This document shows, piece after piece, positions 25,788 to 35,070 of a DNA stretch of 64,000 nt. Location: positions 1-64,000 of the forward strand of contig JAUMYO010000002.1 in the NCBI GenBank assembly GCA_030528605.1. Direction: 5' to 3'. The translations under genes and the position numbers were made by a program. The first letter of the stretch is position 1. Each line of letters opens with the position of its first letter. Source of the stretch: Peptostreptococcaceae bacterium. Lineage in GTDB: Bacteria > Bacillota > Clostridia > Peptostreptococcales > Filifactoraceae. The notes under the pieces were generated by a model. The model saw only the letters and a program-made list of their open reading frames with translations, was not told where the DNA came from and ran no database searches.

Positions 25788-26576
25788 TTATATATCTATA
25801 AAGTTTGTGCAAAATGTTCTTCGATGGATGGGTGAAAGACCCATTCTTTTTATTCCCGCAATATGATCTCCTGTTCCGTAGCCCACATTGGAAATAAAAT
25901 CATATCCGGGATAGATCGAATCCATTTTTTCCATCAGCTTATCTCGATATACTTTTGCCAAGATACTGGCACAAGCGATCGAATAACTTTTTGCATCTCC
26001 TTTGACGATCGTTTTTTGAGGGATATGTTGATATGGGATCTTTTGGTTACCATCGATCAAAAGAAGGTCGATAGAAGCAGATGTTTTTTTCATTTGTTTT
26101 TGAATATGATCAATGGCAGAGTTCATCGCAATAAAGGTTGCTTTTAGTATATTTTCCTCATCGATCACTCTGTTATCTACTTCTCCAATAGCACAGAAGA
26201 GGCTCTTCTCAATTATCTTATGGTACAATTCCTCTCTTTTTGTTTTTGAGATCTTTTTCGAGTCGTTGATACCAAGGATCGGCTGCTCCAGATCCATTAC
26301 CACACAAGCTGCTACAACAGGACCCGCTAACGGTCCTCTGCCCACTTCATCGATGCCTGCAACATATTTCGATCCGAAGTTTTGATCAAAGTGGATCAAA
26401 TTTTTGATCCGGATCTTCTCCACCTCTACTCTCTCGAAATATTTTTTTCTTTCAGCGATCAGTTTTTGGACACCTTTTCTTTCGTCAAACATTATTTTTT
26501 GATAAAGATCATTAAACCCGTCAATATCAAGTTGTTCCATTATTCGCTTTATCTCATCGATACTCCATTTTTTCAT
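25788..26576 (-). CDS. rnhB: Ribonuclease HII
   Basis: Removes RNA from RNA:DNA hybrids and cuts at single ribonucleotides in DNA. The catalytic core starts YVAGIDEVGRGPLAGPVVAA (about residues 71-90) with the first two acidic residues. A third acidic site is in LLIDGNQKIP (about 172) and another in CASILAKVYRDKLM (about 207). The 70-residue helical N-terminal extension is typical of the long Bacillus-type enzyme (262 residues here). It follows plsY by 18 bases and ends at a strong terminator. Confidence 0.95.
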   Translation of the reverse strand: MKKWSIDEIKRIMEQLDIDGFNDLYQKIMFDERKGVQKLIAERKKYFERVEVEKIRIKNLIHFDQNFGSKYVAGIDEVGRGPLAGPVVAACVVMDLEQPILGINDSKKISKTKREELYHKIIEKSLFCAIGEVDNRVIDEENILKATFIAMNSAIDHIQKQMKKTSASIDLLLIDGNQKIPYQHIPQKTIVKGDAKSYSIACASILAKVYRDKLMEKMDSIYPGYDFISNVGYGTGDHIAGIKRMGLSPIHRRTFCTNFIDI

Positions 26577-26594
26577 ATCCGATCACCTTGATCT

Positions 26595-27224
26595 CTAATT
26601 TTTTGAACCGCTGATCTTACTCGTTATCTTAGTTTCTGTATCATTTGCGATCCGTTTGATATTGGGGATGTGAAGAACGATGCTTTGGATCGAAATGATG
26701 AAAGCGATCAGAATGGACATACGATCCATCCCCAAATAAAAGGTCAGACCCGTGAAATAGATCAAAAAAGAAAATGTCCCGATCACTATATAATTTGTGC
26801 AGACCGCACTGATAATAAAAATACCGATGCCTATCGATCCGTAAAAAAGATCGATCGCAAGCCCCAGCCCAATGAGCGATGCCGTCCCTTTCCCTCCTCT
26901 AAACTTCAGATAGAATGGGTAATTATGACCCAAGATAACAAAAAAGCCGTTTAGCATAACGAGAAAGTCATGATCATCGATCGATCCGGTCGCAATGAGC
27001 TGTTTCAAAATAAATATGGATAGTATAGGTTTCAGTATATCTACGACCGCTACGATCGCTCCAAGCTTCCACCCAAAGGCGGAAACAGTATTAGAAGCCC
27101 CCGCATTCCCAAATCCATATCGTCGGATATCCTGCTTTTTGATCAAACGGATCAAGATATAAGATGTTTGAAAACAGCCGATAAGATACCCCAATATGAT
27201 CGTCATGATAATCGAAGATAACAT
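26595..27224 (-). CDS. plsY: Acyl-phosphate glycerol-3-phosphate acyltransferase PlsY
   Basis: Membrane enzyme that transfers an acyl group from acyl-phosphate to glycerol-3-phosphate, starting phospholipid synthesis. Hydrophobic spans alternate with conserved loops: the GNAGASNT serine/glycine loop (about residue 38), GHNYPFYLKFRGGKGTAS (about 98) and FLIYFTGLTF. The start is placed at the internal ATG 27,224 because AAGGAG lies 5 bases upstream and the protein then begins with the first membrane helix. The longer frame from 27,275 adds 17 residues with no ribosome binding site. Length is then 209 residues. Confidence 0.93.
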   Translation of the reverse strand: MLSSIIMTIILGYLIGCFQTSYILIRLIKKQDIRRYGFGNAGASNTVSAFGWKLGAIVAVVDILKPILSIFILKQLIATGSIDDHDFLVMLNGFFVILGHNYPFYLKFRGGKGTASLIGLGLAIDLFYGSIGIGIFIISAVCTNYIVIGTFSFLIYFTGLTFYLGMDRMSILIAFIISIQSIVLHIPNIKRIANDTETKITSKISGSKN

Positions 27225-27340
27225 ATAAACTCCTTGTAAGTTGAAATATGAATGTATGTATATGCTATCATACAATCTTTTTTTTTTCTATAACATTTCA
27301 AAAAGTTTTCAGGATCGGTAGGGATAAGATGATAAAAGAT

Positions 27341-27670
27341 CTATGTTTTCACCTTGATTAAGAACTTGTTGTTTGAAACAAAGTTCATTTGACCATAACT
27401 CGAAAAGCCTTTAGCTCTTAAATATTCACGAATTTCTATTTCTTTGAGAGATCGTGGCAAAAAAGACTCGACAAAATCATGATTTTCTTCTATTATTTCA
27501 TATAAGGAAAAACTTCCTGTTTCTCTTTCAGGAGAACTCTCTGATCAACTTGTTTTGGGCAACATAATATAAAGATCGTACCCGGGAAGATCCTTCTGAT
27601 ATTGGCTTCGACCGAACGACAGGCACATAATTCCCTGGATCATCCGATCTCAAAATGAGTTTCTATAATT
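27341..27670 (-). pseudogene. Possible decayed coding region between plsY and the recombinase gene
   Basis: Two overlapping minus-strand open stretches can be joined by one frameshift near 27,540. The upstream one reads ...SDDPGNYVPVVRSKPISEG... The downstream one has 67 codons without a start and ends RSLKEIEIREYLRAKGFSS... then FLIKVKT and a stop at 27,341. Composition is coding-like (charged, helical), but there is no start codon, no ribosome binding site and no family I recognise. The remaining bases of the 475-base gap (27,225-27,699) hold the plsY ribosome binding site and a promoter element for the recombinase gene. Confidence 0.3.
27664..27669 (+). promoter_or_regulatory. -10 element of the recombinase gene
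   Basis: A consensus TATAAT lies 30 bases before the ATG at 27,700, with AAAGGA between them as the ribosome binding site. No convincing -35 hexamer is seen at 16-18 bases upstream, so this is a partial promoter call. Confidence 0.5.
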
Positions 27671-27699
27671 AAACATTTTTTGTAATAAAGGAATCTGCT

Positions 27700-28782
27700 A
27701 TGAAAATCCACAACAAAACCAACAAACCGAAAAATATCCTTTCCAATGAACAAGATCTGCTTGATCGTATTGCCGGGATCCAGGCTGAACTGCCGAATTT
27801 TTTGAAGGATTACTTTTTGTTTCTAAAGACATCTGTTGCCACAACAACAAGATTGGCTTACTTACAGAATATCAAATTTTTTCTTCAATATCTCATTATA
27901 GACAGAGAAATCGAACATATCAAGGACATCCCGATCGAGCTGATAGATGATTTTACTTCTCAAGAATTTAATTATTTTATCGCAGATTATTGCACTCGAT
28001 ATGAAGTAGAAAGAAACGGCGAGTGGATCATCTACGAGAATAACAATGCCTCTCTTTCAAGAAAAAAATCCGCTTTGTTATCCATGTTCAAATATTTGTA
28101 CCGTAACAAACAGATCCGTCATAATATTTCAGATGGGATCAACCCGATCAAATTGCCGAAAAAAAATCCGGACTCGATAAAAAAACTTGAAGTGTCAGAG
28201 ACCGAAAAACTGATCCGGATCGTTTCTTCAGGAGAAGGGCTTTCAAAAAAAGAATTTGAGTTTTGGAAACATACCAAAAAACGGGATTTGCTGATCATAT
28301 TATTTTTTGTTATATATGGCTTACGAATATCTGAACTGGAGGCATTGAATATATCCTCTTTCCAATTTGAAAGGGAAGAGTATACTATCTTCAGAAAACG
28401 TGGTAAGGAAAGTATTATGCCGCTGGATAAAAAGTTGAAAGAAATGCTTGTTGATTATATTGAAACGGAAAGAGATCATTTATTGCAAAAAGAAGATGAA
28501 GCACTTTTTTTATCTACTCAGGGTAAACGTCTCTCAAAGCGCTCCATCCAAAACCTCATAAAAAAATATACATCACTGGTCATGGGCACCACTAAAAACA
28601 ATGGCTATTCCCCACACAAGCTGCGTGCTACAGCTGCAAGCTCAATGATCGAAAAAGGATTCTCTATATACGATGTACAAAACCTTCTTGACCATGATAA
28701 TATCACCACGACACAACTTTACGCTGCTCACAAAAAAAATGCCAAGAGATCGATCATCGACAAACTGGATTGGCTGGATTAA
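27700..28782 (+). CDS. Tyrosine recombinase, Xer-like
   Basis: A 360-residue tyrosine recombinase. It has an N-terminal SAM-like DNA-binding domain (about residues 28-150) and a catalytic domain with all key residues: Arg in YGLRISELEALN (about 204), a Lys in the FRKRGKES beta-hairpin, HKLR (about 306), the second His in LLDHDNITTTQLY (about 330, Asp-His instead of the usual Gly-His) and the nucleophilic Tyr of QLYAAH. Its length resembles the single-recombinase XerS/XerH type rather than XerC/D of about 300 residues. No other mobile-element gene is adjacent, which favours a chromosome-dimer role over an integrase. It ends convergent with nadE, the stops sharing TTAA. Confidence 0.85.
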   Translation: MKIHNKTNKPKNILSNEQDLLDRIAGIQAELPNFLKDYFLFLKTSVATTTRLAYLQNIKFFLQYLIIDREIEHIKDIPIELIDDFTSQEFNYFIADYCTRYEVERNGEWIIYENNNASLSRKKSALLSMFKYLYRNKQIRHNISDGINPIKLPKKNPDSIKKLEVSETEKLIRIVSSGEGLSKKEFEFWKHTKKRDLLIILFFVIYGLRISELEALNISSFQFEREEYTIFRKRGKESIMPLDKKLKEMLVDYIETERDHLLQKEDEALFLSTQGKRLSKRSIQNLIKKYTSLVMGTTKNNGYSPHKLRATAASSMIEKGFSIYDVQNLLDHDNITTTQLYAAHKKNAKRSIIDKLDWLD

Positions 28783-29519
28783 AAGATCGGCGGCTTAGGA
28801 GGCAAATTTCTTTTGTGTGCTGTTACTTGGTGGAGTCTCTCGATGATATCCTTCTCCTTTTGAGGGATCTCATTTCCTTTTAGATATTCATCGATATAAT
28901 GATACGATACTCCCATTTCAGCTTCATCTGTTTGACCTTCCCATAGTCCGGCAGATGGAGCTTTCTTTATGATCGTATCCGGAACGCCCAAAACTTTTGC
29001 CCACTCATAAACTTCTGATTTCAATAAATTTGCGATCGGAAGGATATCCACACCTCCATCTCCATATTTCGTATAATATCCGGTCAATATCTCCGCAGCA
29101 TTATCCGTCCCTACCACCATATAGTTTAAATTATTCGCGATCGAATATAGCGTTGACATCCTCAGTCTTGCCCGTAGATTCGCATCCGTCATCCTTGCAT
29201 TCGGATGACTATAGAGCTCGCCGATAGCAGAACGAACTTTCTTTAATATATTGCTATGATCTTCCGTTAGATCGATATAAGCTCTTTGGATCCCACTACT
29301 TTGTATCGATCTTTCAGCATCTTCCAGATCGGATATATTACTTTGTATCGGAAGGATCACGCCCATCGAATGCTCAGGATACGCTCTTTTAATAAGACAG
29401 GCGACAACGGCGGAATCGATCCCTCCGGATACACCCACCAGCATCCCATTTACCTTAGCCGCCTTTCCCATCGCTTGGATCCATTCTACCGTTTTATCTA
29501 TTTTTAATGATATTTCCAT
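28779..29519 (-). CDS. nadE: NH3-dependent NAD+ synthetase
   Basis: Amidates deamido-NAD to NAD+ with ammonia and ATP, the step after NadD. The PP-loop GVSGGIDSAVVACL is at about residues 29-42. NGTDNAAE-like binding appears as VVGTDNAAEILTGYYTKYGD (about 135-154), followed by the KAPSAGLWEGQTDEAEMG loop (about 187). At 246 residues it has only the synthetase domain, no glutaminase, so free ammonia is the nitrogen source. It starts directly after yigZ. Its stop codon overlaps that of the convergent recombinase gene. Confidence 0.94.
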   Translation of the reverse strand: MEISLKIDKTVEWIQAMGKAAKVNGMLVGVSGGIDSAVVACLIKRAYPEHSMGVILPIQSNISDLEDAERSIQSSGIQRAYIDLTEDHSNILKKVRSAIGELYSHPNARMTDANLRARLRMSTLYSIANNLNYMVVGTDNAAEILTGYYTKYGDGGVDILPIANLLKSEVYEWAKVLGVPDTIIKKAPSAGLWEGQTDEAEMGVSYHYIDEYLKGNEIPQKEKDIIERLHQVTAHKRNLPPKPPIF

Positions 29520-30173
29520 TTATACTTCCTTTCTGGCAATTATTTGCCCTTCCGATGCAGAAATATATATTTCTCCTCTGTTTATCATTTCAATATTTGA
29601 TGAAGTCAGATCGATAAGTGCATCGATCACCGACAACTCTGTTGCTTGCAAAAAGATCTTCAGGATCACTTTTTCCTCGTAACTGATATTGTCTACTAGA
29701 ATATTTTTCTTTTTTAATAGATATTGAACAGGATAAGATCGATCATAATTCATGATCAGCTCATATCCGAGCATTTTTTGAAATGGAATGATCTTAGAGT
29801 TTTCAAGCCCTCGTCCCGTAACATCGGCGTATGCTCTTGCCAGTCCTCCGGTCCCAAGCTTTATCCCCCCAAAATACCTTGTGATCACAACACATACATC
29901 GATGATATTTTTGTTTAGGATCATTTGTAGAGACGGCATACCCGCTGTCCCGCTAGGTTCTCCGTCATCAGAATATCTTTTACAAAAATGATCGTCTCGG
30001 ACATAATAAGCTGTTACATTGTGTGTAGCATTATTATGTTTCTTCTTGACCTTATTGATATGATCGATCGCTTGTCGCTCTGTTTCTACCGGAAAAACAT
30101 GTGCAATGAACTTTGACTTTTCAATTTCTACAAGCGTTTCAGACGGTTTAAGAACAGAATAAAACTCATTCAT
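29520..30173 (-). CDS. yigZ: YigZ/IMPACT family protein
   Basis: Member of the conserved YigZ/YvyE/IMPACT family, 217 residues. The N-terminal domain carries the family signature YSDDGEPSGTAGMPSLQMI (about residues 60-78), followed by VVITRYFGGIKLGTGGLARAY (two blocks, about 91-111). The C-terminal region forms a ferredoxin-like UPF0029 domain. The function is not established in bacteria; a translation-linked role is suggested by the eukaryotic IMPACT protein. It overlaps the HEAT-repeat gene by 8 bases and directly precedes nadE. Confidence 0.9.
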   Translation of the reverse strand: MNEFYSVLKPSETLVEIEKSKFIAHVFPVETERQAIDHINKVKKKHNNATHNVTAYYVRDDHFCKRYSDDGEPSGTAGMPSLQMILNKNIIDVCVVITRYFGGIKLGTGGLARAYADVTGRGLENSKIIPFQKMLGYELIMNYDRSYPVQYLLKKKNILVDNISYEEKVILKIFLQATELSVIDALIDLTSSNIEMINRGEIYISASEGQIIARKEV

Positions 30174-30765
30174 CGTCTTCCCCTATTATAATCTTTAGTA
30201 TTTCTTTGTTTTTAGAATTTGTTTCTCGTTGTAGTAAGGAGATGAAAAACTCTTTTTTATCATCCAACTTATATTTTGACAACGCTTTGATCGCATACAT
30301 ACGAACTTGGACCATAGGATCCTTGCAACCCATTTTTAAGTATGGGATAAAACGATCCATATCCATTTTTCCCATTGAAGAATAGACGATCCGTTTGATA
30401 TTTCCGTTTTTACTGGATGTGTGTAAACATAAAAGGTCCGCAAATTCCTGAAATCTCATTTCTCCTACGATCCAAATGATGCCGACGATATCTTCATAAT
30501 TCATCTTTGTTTTTTTGAGAAAAATAAAAATATCCTTTTTTAATGATTCGGATCGACTCTCTGAAAACTCACGAAGATATTCTATTCTTTTTTCTTTAGA
30601 TAAAGCCAATATCTCTTCCACTAAAGACATTGGCTTCGGACTTTGAAGTTTTTCAAATTTATACTCCATAACAGCATATTCTACTTGAGATGGAGGGATC
30701 TTGAGAAAAGAAGCTATTTGCTTTACAGTATATCCTTTTGAGTAGAGCTCTTTTATTTTTTTCAT
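30166..30765 (-). CDS. Protein with N-terminal helix-turn-helix and HEAT-like repeats, function unknown
   Basis: About 199 residues from the ATG at 30,765, which lies five bases after the hflX stop. A longer frame from 30,810 would overlap hflX by 41 bases and has no better ribosome binding site. The first 45 residues look like a helix-turn-helix (ELYSKGYTVKQIASFLKIPP). The rest consists of paired helices with the pattern of HEAT repeats (for example DPMVQVRMYAIKALSKYKL near the C terminus). I know no named family. A DNA- or protein-binding scaffold is plausible; co-transcription with hflX and yigZ gives no firm clue. Confidence 0.7.
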   Translation of the reverse strand: MKKIKELYSKGYTVKQIASFLKIPPSQVEYAVMEYKFEKLQSPKPMSLVEEILALSKEKRIEYLREFSESRSESLKKDIFIFLKKTKMNYEDIVGIIWIVGEMRFQEFADLLCLHTSSKNGNIKRIVYSSMGKMDMDRFIPYLKMGCKDPMVQVRMYAIKALSKYKLDDKKEFFISLLQRETNSKNKEILKIIIGEDDE

Positions 30766-30769
30766 ATGG

Positions 30770-32071
30770 TCACGATAGAATATATAAACGATATTTTGAC
30801 TTATCTTCATCTGAGATCTTCAAAGAAACTTTTATCCCGTCATTTTCATAGTCCGTCTTTATATCATTATATTTTTTATGGAGATCACTTAGCAGATCCG
30901 ATCTTTCATAAGGGAAAAACAGGACCACCTCTTTGTAACTAGCTAAAAGAAAATGTTCGATCTTTGAGATGAGTTTCAAAATATCTTCTTCTTTTTTTGC
31001 AGAAATATTTATCGTATTTTGTAAAGGCTCTACATTCACAAAGGTGTCTGAAACTTTATCCATTTTATTGTTAACGATCAAAACAGGGATATTTGGGATG
31101 TTTAGCTCCGTTAATACTCGCTCCGTTGTAGATCTCAAAAGATCATAGTTAGGATCTGAAGCATCCAACACATGTATGATCAGATCTGCATATCGGATCT
31201 CTTCTAAAGTTGATCTGAATGCTTTGATCAACGAATGCGGAAGACGTGAAACGAATCCGATGGTATCCGTTAGTAAAAATTCATTCCCATTGTTAAGATA
31301 AGCGCGTCTCAGATGAGTTCCCAACGTCGCAAACAACATATCTTTGACAAAAACTTCTCTCTCAGATCCATGATCCGGAGATCTTTTTATGATCTCATTT
31401 ACGATCGTTGATTTCCCAACATTGGTATAGCCGACAAGAGCTACGATCGGAAGACCGGACTTGATCCTTTTGGAACGTTGAACGGCACGATTTCTAATGG
31501 TATCTTTTAATTCTCTCTCGATCTCATTGATCCGTGACTGAATATGTCTTTTATCCGTCTCAAGTTTTTTTTCACCCGGACCTCTCGTCCCGATCCCTCC
31601 GCCAAGACGGGAGAGTTTTTCTCCTAATCCGCTGAGCCGAGGAAGTCTATACTTTAGCTGAGCCAATTCCACTTGAAGTTTTCCTTCTTTTGTTACAGCA
31701 CGTTTCGCAAAGATCTCCAGGATAAGCATCGTACGGTCGATAACATCTATACCGATCTCATTTTCCAGGTTGCGGATCTGTGAGCCGGACAACTCATGAT
31801 TGAAAATAATGAGATTCGCATCCATATTTTGGGCATATTCTTTGATCTCTTCTACTTTTCCTTTACCAACAAAGTATGTTACATCAACGGAATCCTTGTT
31901 TTGGATGATATTTCCTAAAACTTCGATATCTGTAGCTTTAGCAAGTTCTTTGAATTCATCGACGGATGGATCGATATCGTCGATATATTCTTTGTTACTT
32001 TTCTCCGTGATCGCTAATGTTACCAGGATCGCACGATATTGGATCGTATTATTGGTCTCTATTGTTTTCAT
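30770..32071 (-). CDS. hflX: Ribosome-associated GTPase HflX
   Basis: GTPase that splits stalled or heat-damaged 70S ribosomes. The N-terminal HflX domain (about residues 15-195) has the FNHELSGSQIRNLENEIG segment and the glycine-rich LSRLGGGIGTRGPGEKKLE linker. The G domain has GYTNVGKSTIVNEI (about 216), DTIGFVSRLPHSL (about 268) and NNKMDK (about 342). The 433-residue length is normal. It begins one base after the rpoD stop, so the heat-linked GTPase is encoded in the primary-sigma-factor transcript. Confidence 0.95.
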   Translation of the reverse strand: MKTIETNNTIQYRAILVTLAITEKSNKEYIDDIDPSVDEFKELAKATDIEVLGNIIQNKDSVDVTYFVGKGKVEEIKEYAQNMDANLIIFNHELSGSQIRNLENEIGIDVIDRTMLILEIFAKRAVTKEGKLQVELAQLKYRLPRLSGLGEKLSRLGGGIGTRGPGEKKLETDKRHIQSRINEIERELKDTIRNRAVQRSKRIKSGLPIVALVGYTNVGKSTIVNEIIKRSPDHGSEREVFVKDMLFATLGTHLRRAYLNNGNEFLLTDTIGFVSRLPHSLIKAFRSTLEEIRYADLIIHVLDASDPNYDLLRSTTERVLTELNIPNIPVLIVNNKMDKVSDTFVNVEPLQNTINISAKKEEDILKLISKIEHFLLASYKEVVLFFPYERSDLLSDLHKKYNDIKTDYENDGIKVSLKISDEDKSKYRLYILS

Positions 32072-32072
32072 C

Positions 32073-33212
32073 TTACTCCAAATAGTCTTTTAGTTTCTTT
32101 GAACGACTCGGATGTCTAAGCTTTCTGAGTGCTTTTGCCTCGATCTGACGGATCCTCTCACGAGTAACATCAAACTTTTTGCCAACCTCTTCCAAAGTCC
32201 TTGCCCTTCCGTCATCCAGCCCGAATCTAAGTCGTAACACTTTCTGTTCTCTGTCATTCAAAGTGTTCAATACTTCTTTCAGCTGTTCTTGTAGCAAAGC
32301 GTAAGCAGCAGCTTCTGCAGGTGCAGGCGCATCATCATCCGGAATAAAGTCCCCCAGATGACTGTCTTCTTCTTCTCCGATGGGGGTTTCTAAAGACACC
32401 GGTTCTTGAGAGATCTTTTGTATCTCGCGCACTTTTTCTACAGGCATATCCAATGCTTTCGCCAGTTCTTCCGGTCTCGGATCTCGCCCCAATTCTTGTA
32501 ATAATTGCCGAGACACTCGAATCAATTTATTGATCGTTTCGACCATATGAACAGGAATACGAATAGTCCTCGCTTGATCTGCGATCGCTCTGGTGATCGC
32601 TTGTCGGATCCACCATGTCGCGTAGGTGGAAAATTTAAATCCTTTCTTATAATCAAACTTTTCGACTGCTTTGATCAAGCCGAGATTCCCTTCTTGGATA
32701 AGATCTAAAAATAACATCCCTCTGCCGACATACCTTTTGGCGATCGAAACGACCAGCCTTAGATTTGCCTCTACAAGTTGCTGCTTTACCGCTTCATCCC
32801 CTTCATCCATCCTCCTTGCAAGATCGCTTTCCTCCTCCGGAGTTAATAGCGGGATCTTTCCGATCTCTTTAAGATACATCCTTACAGGGTCATCGATCGA
32901 TATTCCCTTCGGTGCGGAAATATCTGTCGGATCGATCTCCAGATCCTCAGCAAGTTCAGACGCATTTTTGTCAAAATCCACATCAACATCACCGAAAATA
33001 TCCATATTTTCGTCCTTTTGATCATCATCGATCAATTCGATCCCCAACTGACTAAGTGTTTCATAAGTATTCTCAATAACATCCTTATCCATTTCAAACG
33101 AAGAAAGAGCTTCGGAAATTTCAGCATAAGTAAGAGACCCTATTTCTTTTCCTTTTTCCAGCAGCGGCTTCAAGATATTTATTTCTTCCAATTTTTTGTC
33201 ATTCTGATCCAT
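32073..33212 (-). CDS. rpoD: Primary sigma factor RpoD (SigA)
   Basis: Housekeeping sigma-70 factor, 379 residues. Region 1.1 is short and acidic. Region 1.2 appears at [20 protein letters not shown] (about residue 106). Regions 2.1-2.4 run through [20 protein letters not shown] and [20 protein letters not shown]. Region 3 starts at [13 protein letters not shown]. Region 4.2 ends the protein with [20 protein letters not shown]. It follows dnaG by 16 bases, the classical macromolecular-synthesis order dnaG-rpoD (no rpsU in the window). Confidence 0.97.
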   Translation of the reverse strand: MDQNDKKLEEINILKPLLEKGKEIGSLTYAEISEALSSFEMDKDVIENTYETLSQLGIELIDDDQKDENMDIFGDVDVDFDKNASELAEDLEIDPTDISAPKGISIDDPVRMYLKEIGKIPLLTPEEESDLARRMDEGDEAVKQQLVEANLRLVVSIAKRYVGRGMLFLDLIQEGNLGLIKAVEKFDYKKGFKFSTYATWWIRQAITRAIADQARTIRIPVHMVETINKLIRVSRQLLQELGRDPRPEELAKALDMPVEKVREIQKISQEPVSLETPIGEEEDSHLGDFIPDDDAPAPAEAAAYALLQEQLKEVLNTLNDREQKVLRLRFGLDDGRARTLEEVGKKFDVTRERIRQIEAKALRKLRHPSRSKKLKDYLE

Positions 33213-33228
33213 ACTTTAAGTCTCCTTC

Positions 33229-34929
33229 TTACTTTTTCATGTTTTTCAATTTAATAATGTAGTTGGCGATCGATAGAGCGATCTGCACATTTTTTTCGTC
33301 CTTTGAAGACATTATCTTCGCTTGAACATCTTCCAAATATTTTATTCTCATATTCAATTTTGTATTTCGGATACTTTTTATGAGCATCTTATATTCATCC
33401 GATGTCAAAACTTTTTCGTGATCAGCTTTAAAGGAATGATCGTTCCCGCTCTTGATATCATAGTATGTCTTTCTGTTTTTGCTATGCACAAGATCCTGTA
33501 TATCGATCTCATCAAAAGATATCTTGCCTATCTTAAGACCGTTCAAAATAGCTAATTCTTTTTTGTCGATCTCTTCTTCTACTTCAAATTCAAATTCAAA
33601 TTGAGTTTCTTTCTCAGAAGCTTTTGTTTCCATTTTAGAAAACTGTTTAACGCTAAAATATTGTCCAAAAATATCCACACCGATCGATTTGACGGAATAA
33701 CCGGATACATCGGAAATATAATAAACACTTTCTTCAACATACACTTGCCTTGAGAAAGGTTTTTGAAGATACGATCTTATAAACTCAACAGCTCCCTTGA
33801 CAAAGTTGCTTTTTCCGACATTATTTGTAATATCATGTTTTCTTTGGATCTGAATGATATTAAATAGCAGATAGTCTATCGAAGAGCTTACTTTTTCTTG
33901 AAATTCCATAACGGAATATTTCTTAAAAAACTCATCGGGATCTTTCGCTTCATCCAAGACAACCACTCTGGTTTCTAAACCTGCTTGGCTTAGGATCTCC
34001 AACGCCTTCAAAGTAGCTTCGATCCCTGCATTATCATTATCATACAATATAAAAACATTCTTTACGATCTTTGATAGGATCAAAGCCTGCTCGGTAGTTA
34101 AAGCCGTACCAAGGGTAGCTACAGTGTTTTTATACCCATTTTGATGCATACTTATAACGTCCATATAGCCTTCTACCAAAAAAATAATACCATTTGTTAT
34201 ATTTTTACGGGCAATATGCAAGGCGTACAGATTCTCTTTTTTTGAATAGATCTTCGTTTCCGCAGAATTCAAATATTTAGGTCCCCATTCTCCCAGCTGC
34301 CTTCCTCCAAAAGCAATGATCTCACTTCTGTTGTTAAAGATCGGAAACATCAATCGTTCACGAAAAACCGGATAGATCCTGTTTTCTTTTTTTACAGCCA
34401 ATCCACTTTGGATTATCAGATCATCACAAAAACTTTTTCTCAATTCCTCTAATACGGAGTAAGAATTATTCGCGTATCCAAGACCGAATGCTTTGATCAT
34501 CTCAGAATGGACTCCTCGTTCTTTCAGATACGAAAGGGCGTGACTATTTCGGATCAACTCTCGATAGTATGCTCTTGCTGCCATTAGGTTTACTTGTTTA
34601 AGATCAGTTAAAAATGTGTTCTGTTCTTTGTCATAAGAGTTGTTTTTCGGCACCTCGATCCCCGCCTTGTTTGCCAATATCAGGACCGCATCATAAAACT
34701 CTACATTTTCAATATCTTGAATAAAATTATAAACATCTCCGCCTTTGCCGCATCCAAAGCATTTGTAGGACTGTTTTCTTTCGTTCACCATGAATGAGGG
34801 AGTTTTTTCTTTATGGAAAGGACAGCAGGCCTTGTAGTTACTTCCCGACCTCTTCAGTTCAACATATTGCCCGATAATATCAACGATATCCGTTCTTTCT
34901 TTCAATAAGGCTATAAAATCGCTGTTCAT
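33229..34929 (-). CDS. dnaG: DNA primase DnaG
   Basis: Makes RNA primers at the replication fork. From the ATG at 34,929 the 566-residue protein begins with the canonical FIALLKERTDIVDIIGQYV. The CHC2 zinc ligands follow (CCPFHKEKTPSF, YKCFGCGKGGD). The TOPRIM metal residues are in FLVEGYMDVISMH and LYDNDNAGIE. A divergent helicase-binding C-terminal domain completes it. The open frame extends to 35,040, but the extra 37 residues match nothing in primases. AAGGA lies 10 bases before the chosen ATG. The 141 bases between the ACT gene stop and this start show no other gene. Confidence 0.95.
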   Translation of the reverse strand: MNSDFIALLKERTDIVDIIGQYVELKRSGSNYKACCPFHKEKTPSFMVNERKQSYKCFGCGKGGDVYNFIQDIENVEFYDAVLILANKAGIEVPKNNSYDKEQNTFLTDLKQVNLMAARAYYRELIRNSHALSYLKERGVHSEMIKAFGLGYANNSYSVLEELRKSFCDDLIIQSGLAVKKENRIYPVFRERLMFPIFNNRSEIIAFGGRQLGEWGPKYLNSAETKIYSKKENLYALHIARKNITNGIIFLVEGYMDVISMHQNGYKNTVATLGTALTTEQALILSKIVKNVFILYDNDNAGIEATLKALEILSQAGLETRVVVLDEAKDPDEFFKKYSVMEFQEKVSSSIDYLLFNIIQIQRKHDITNNVGKSNFVKGAVEFIRSYLQKPFSRQVYVEESVYYISDVSGYSVKSIGVDIFGQYFSVKQFSKMETKASEKETQFEFEFEVEEEIDKKELAILNGLKIGKISFDEIDIQDLVHSKNRKTYYDIKSGNDHSFKADHEKVLTSDEYKMLIKSIRNTKLNMRIKYLEDVQAKIMSSKDEKNVQIALSIANYIIKLKNMKK

Positions 34930-35070
34930 CTTAATACATTCCTTGTATATCCATCCGACAAAATAAGGTTCTCTCGATGCTTTGCAACCTCTTGTGATCA
35001 CAACAAAAATCAGTTTATTTGCCGAGCTGACCGACTTCAAATTCGGCTTGATGCGATCTGCTATAAAGCA

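Noticed and set aside
27658-27690. dif-like site in front of the recombinase gene
   Set aside because: The left arm resembles Firmicutes dif, but the right arm matches poorly unless the spacer is lengthened to 9 bases. The TATAAT is better explained as a promoter.
34930-35040. 37-residue N-terminal extension of DnaG
   Set aside because: Not part of any known primase, and the inner ATG starts the canonical N terminus with an AAGGA site.
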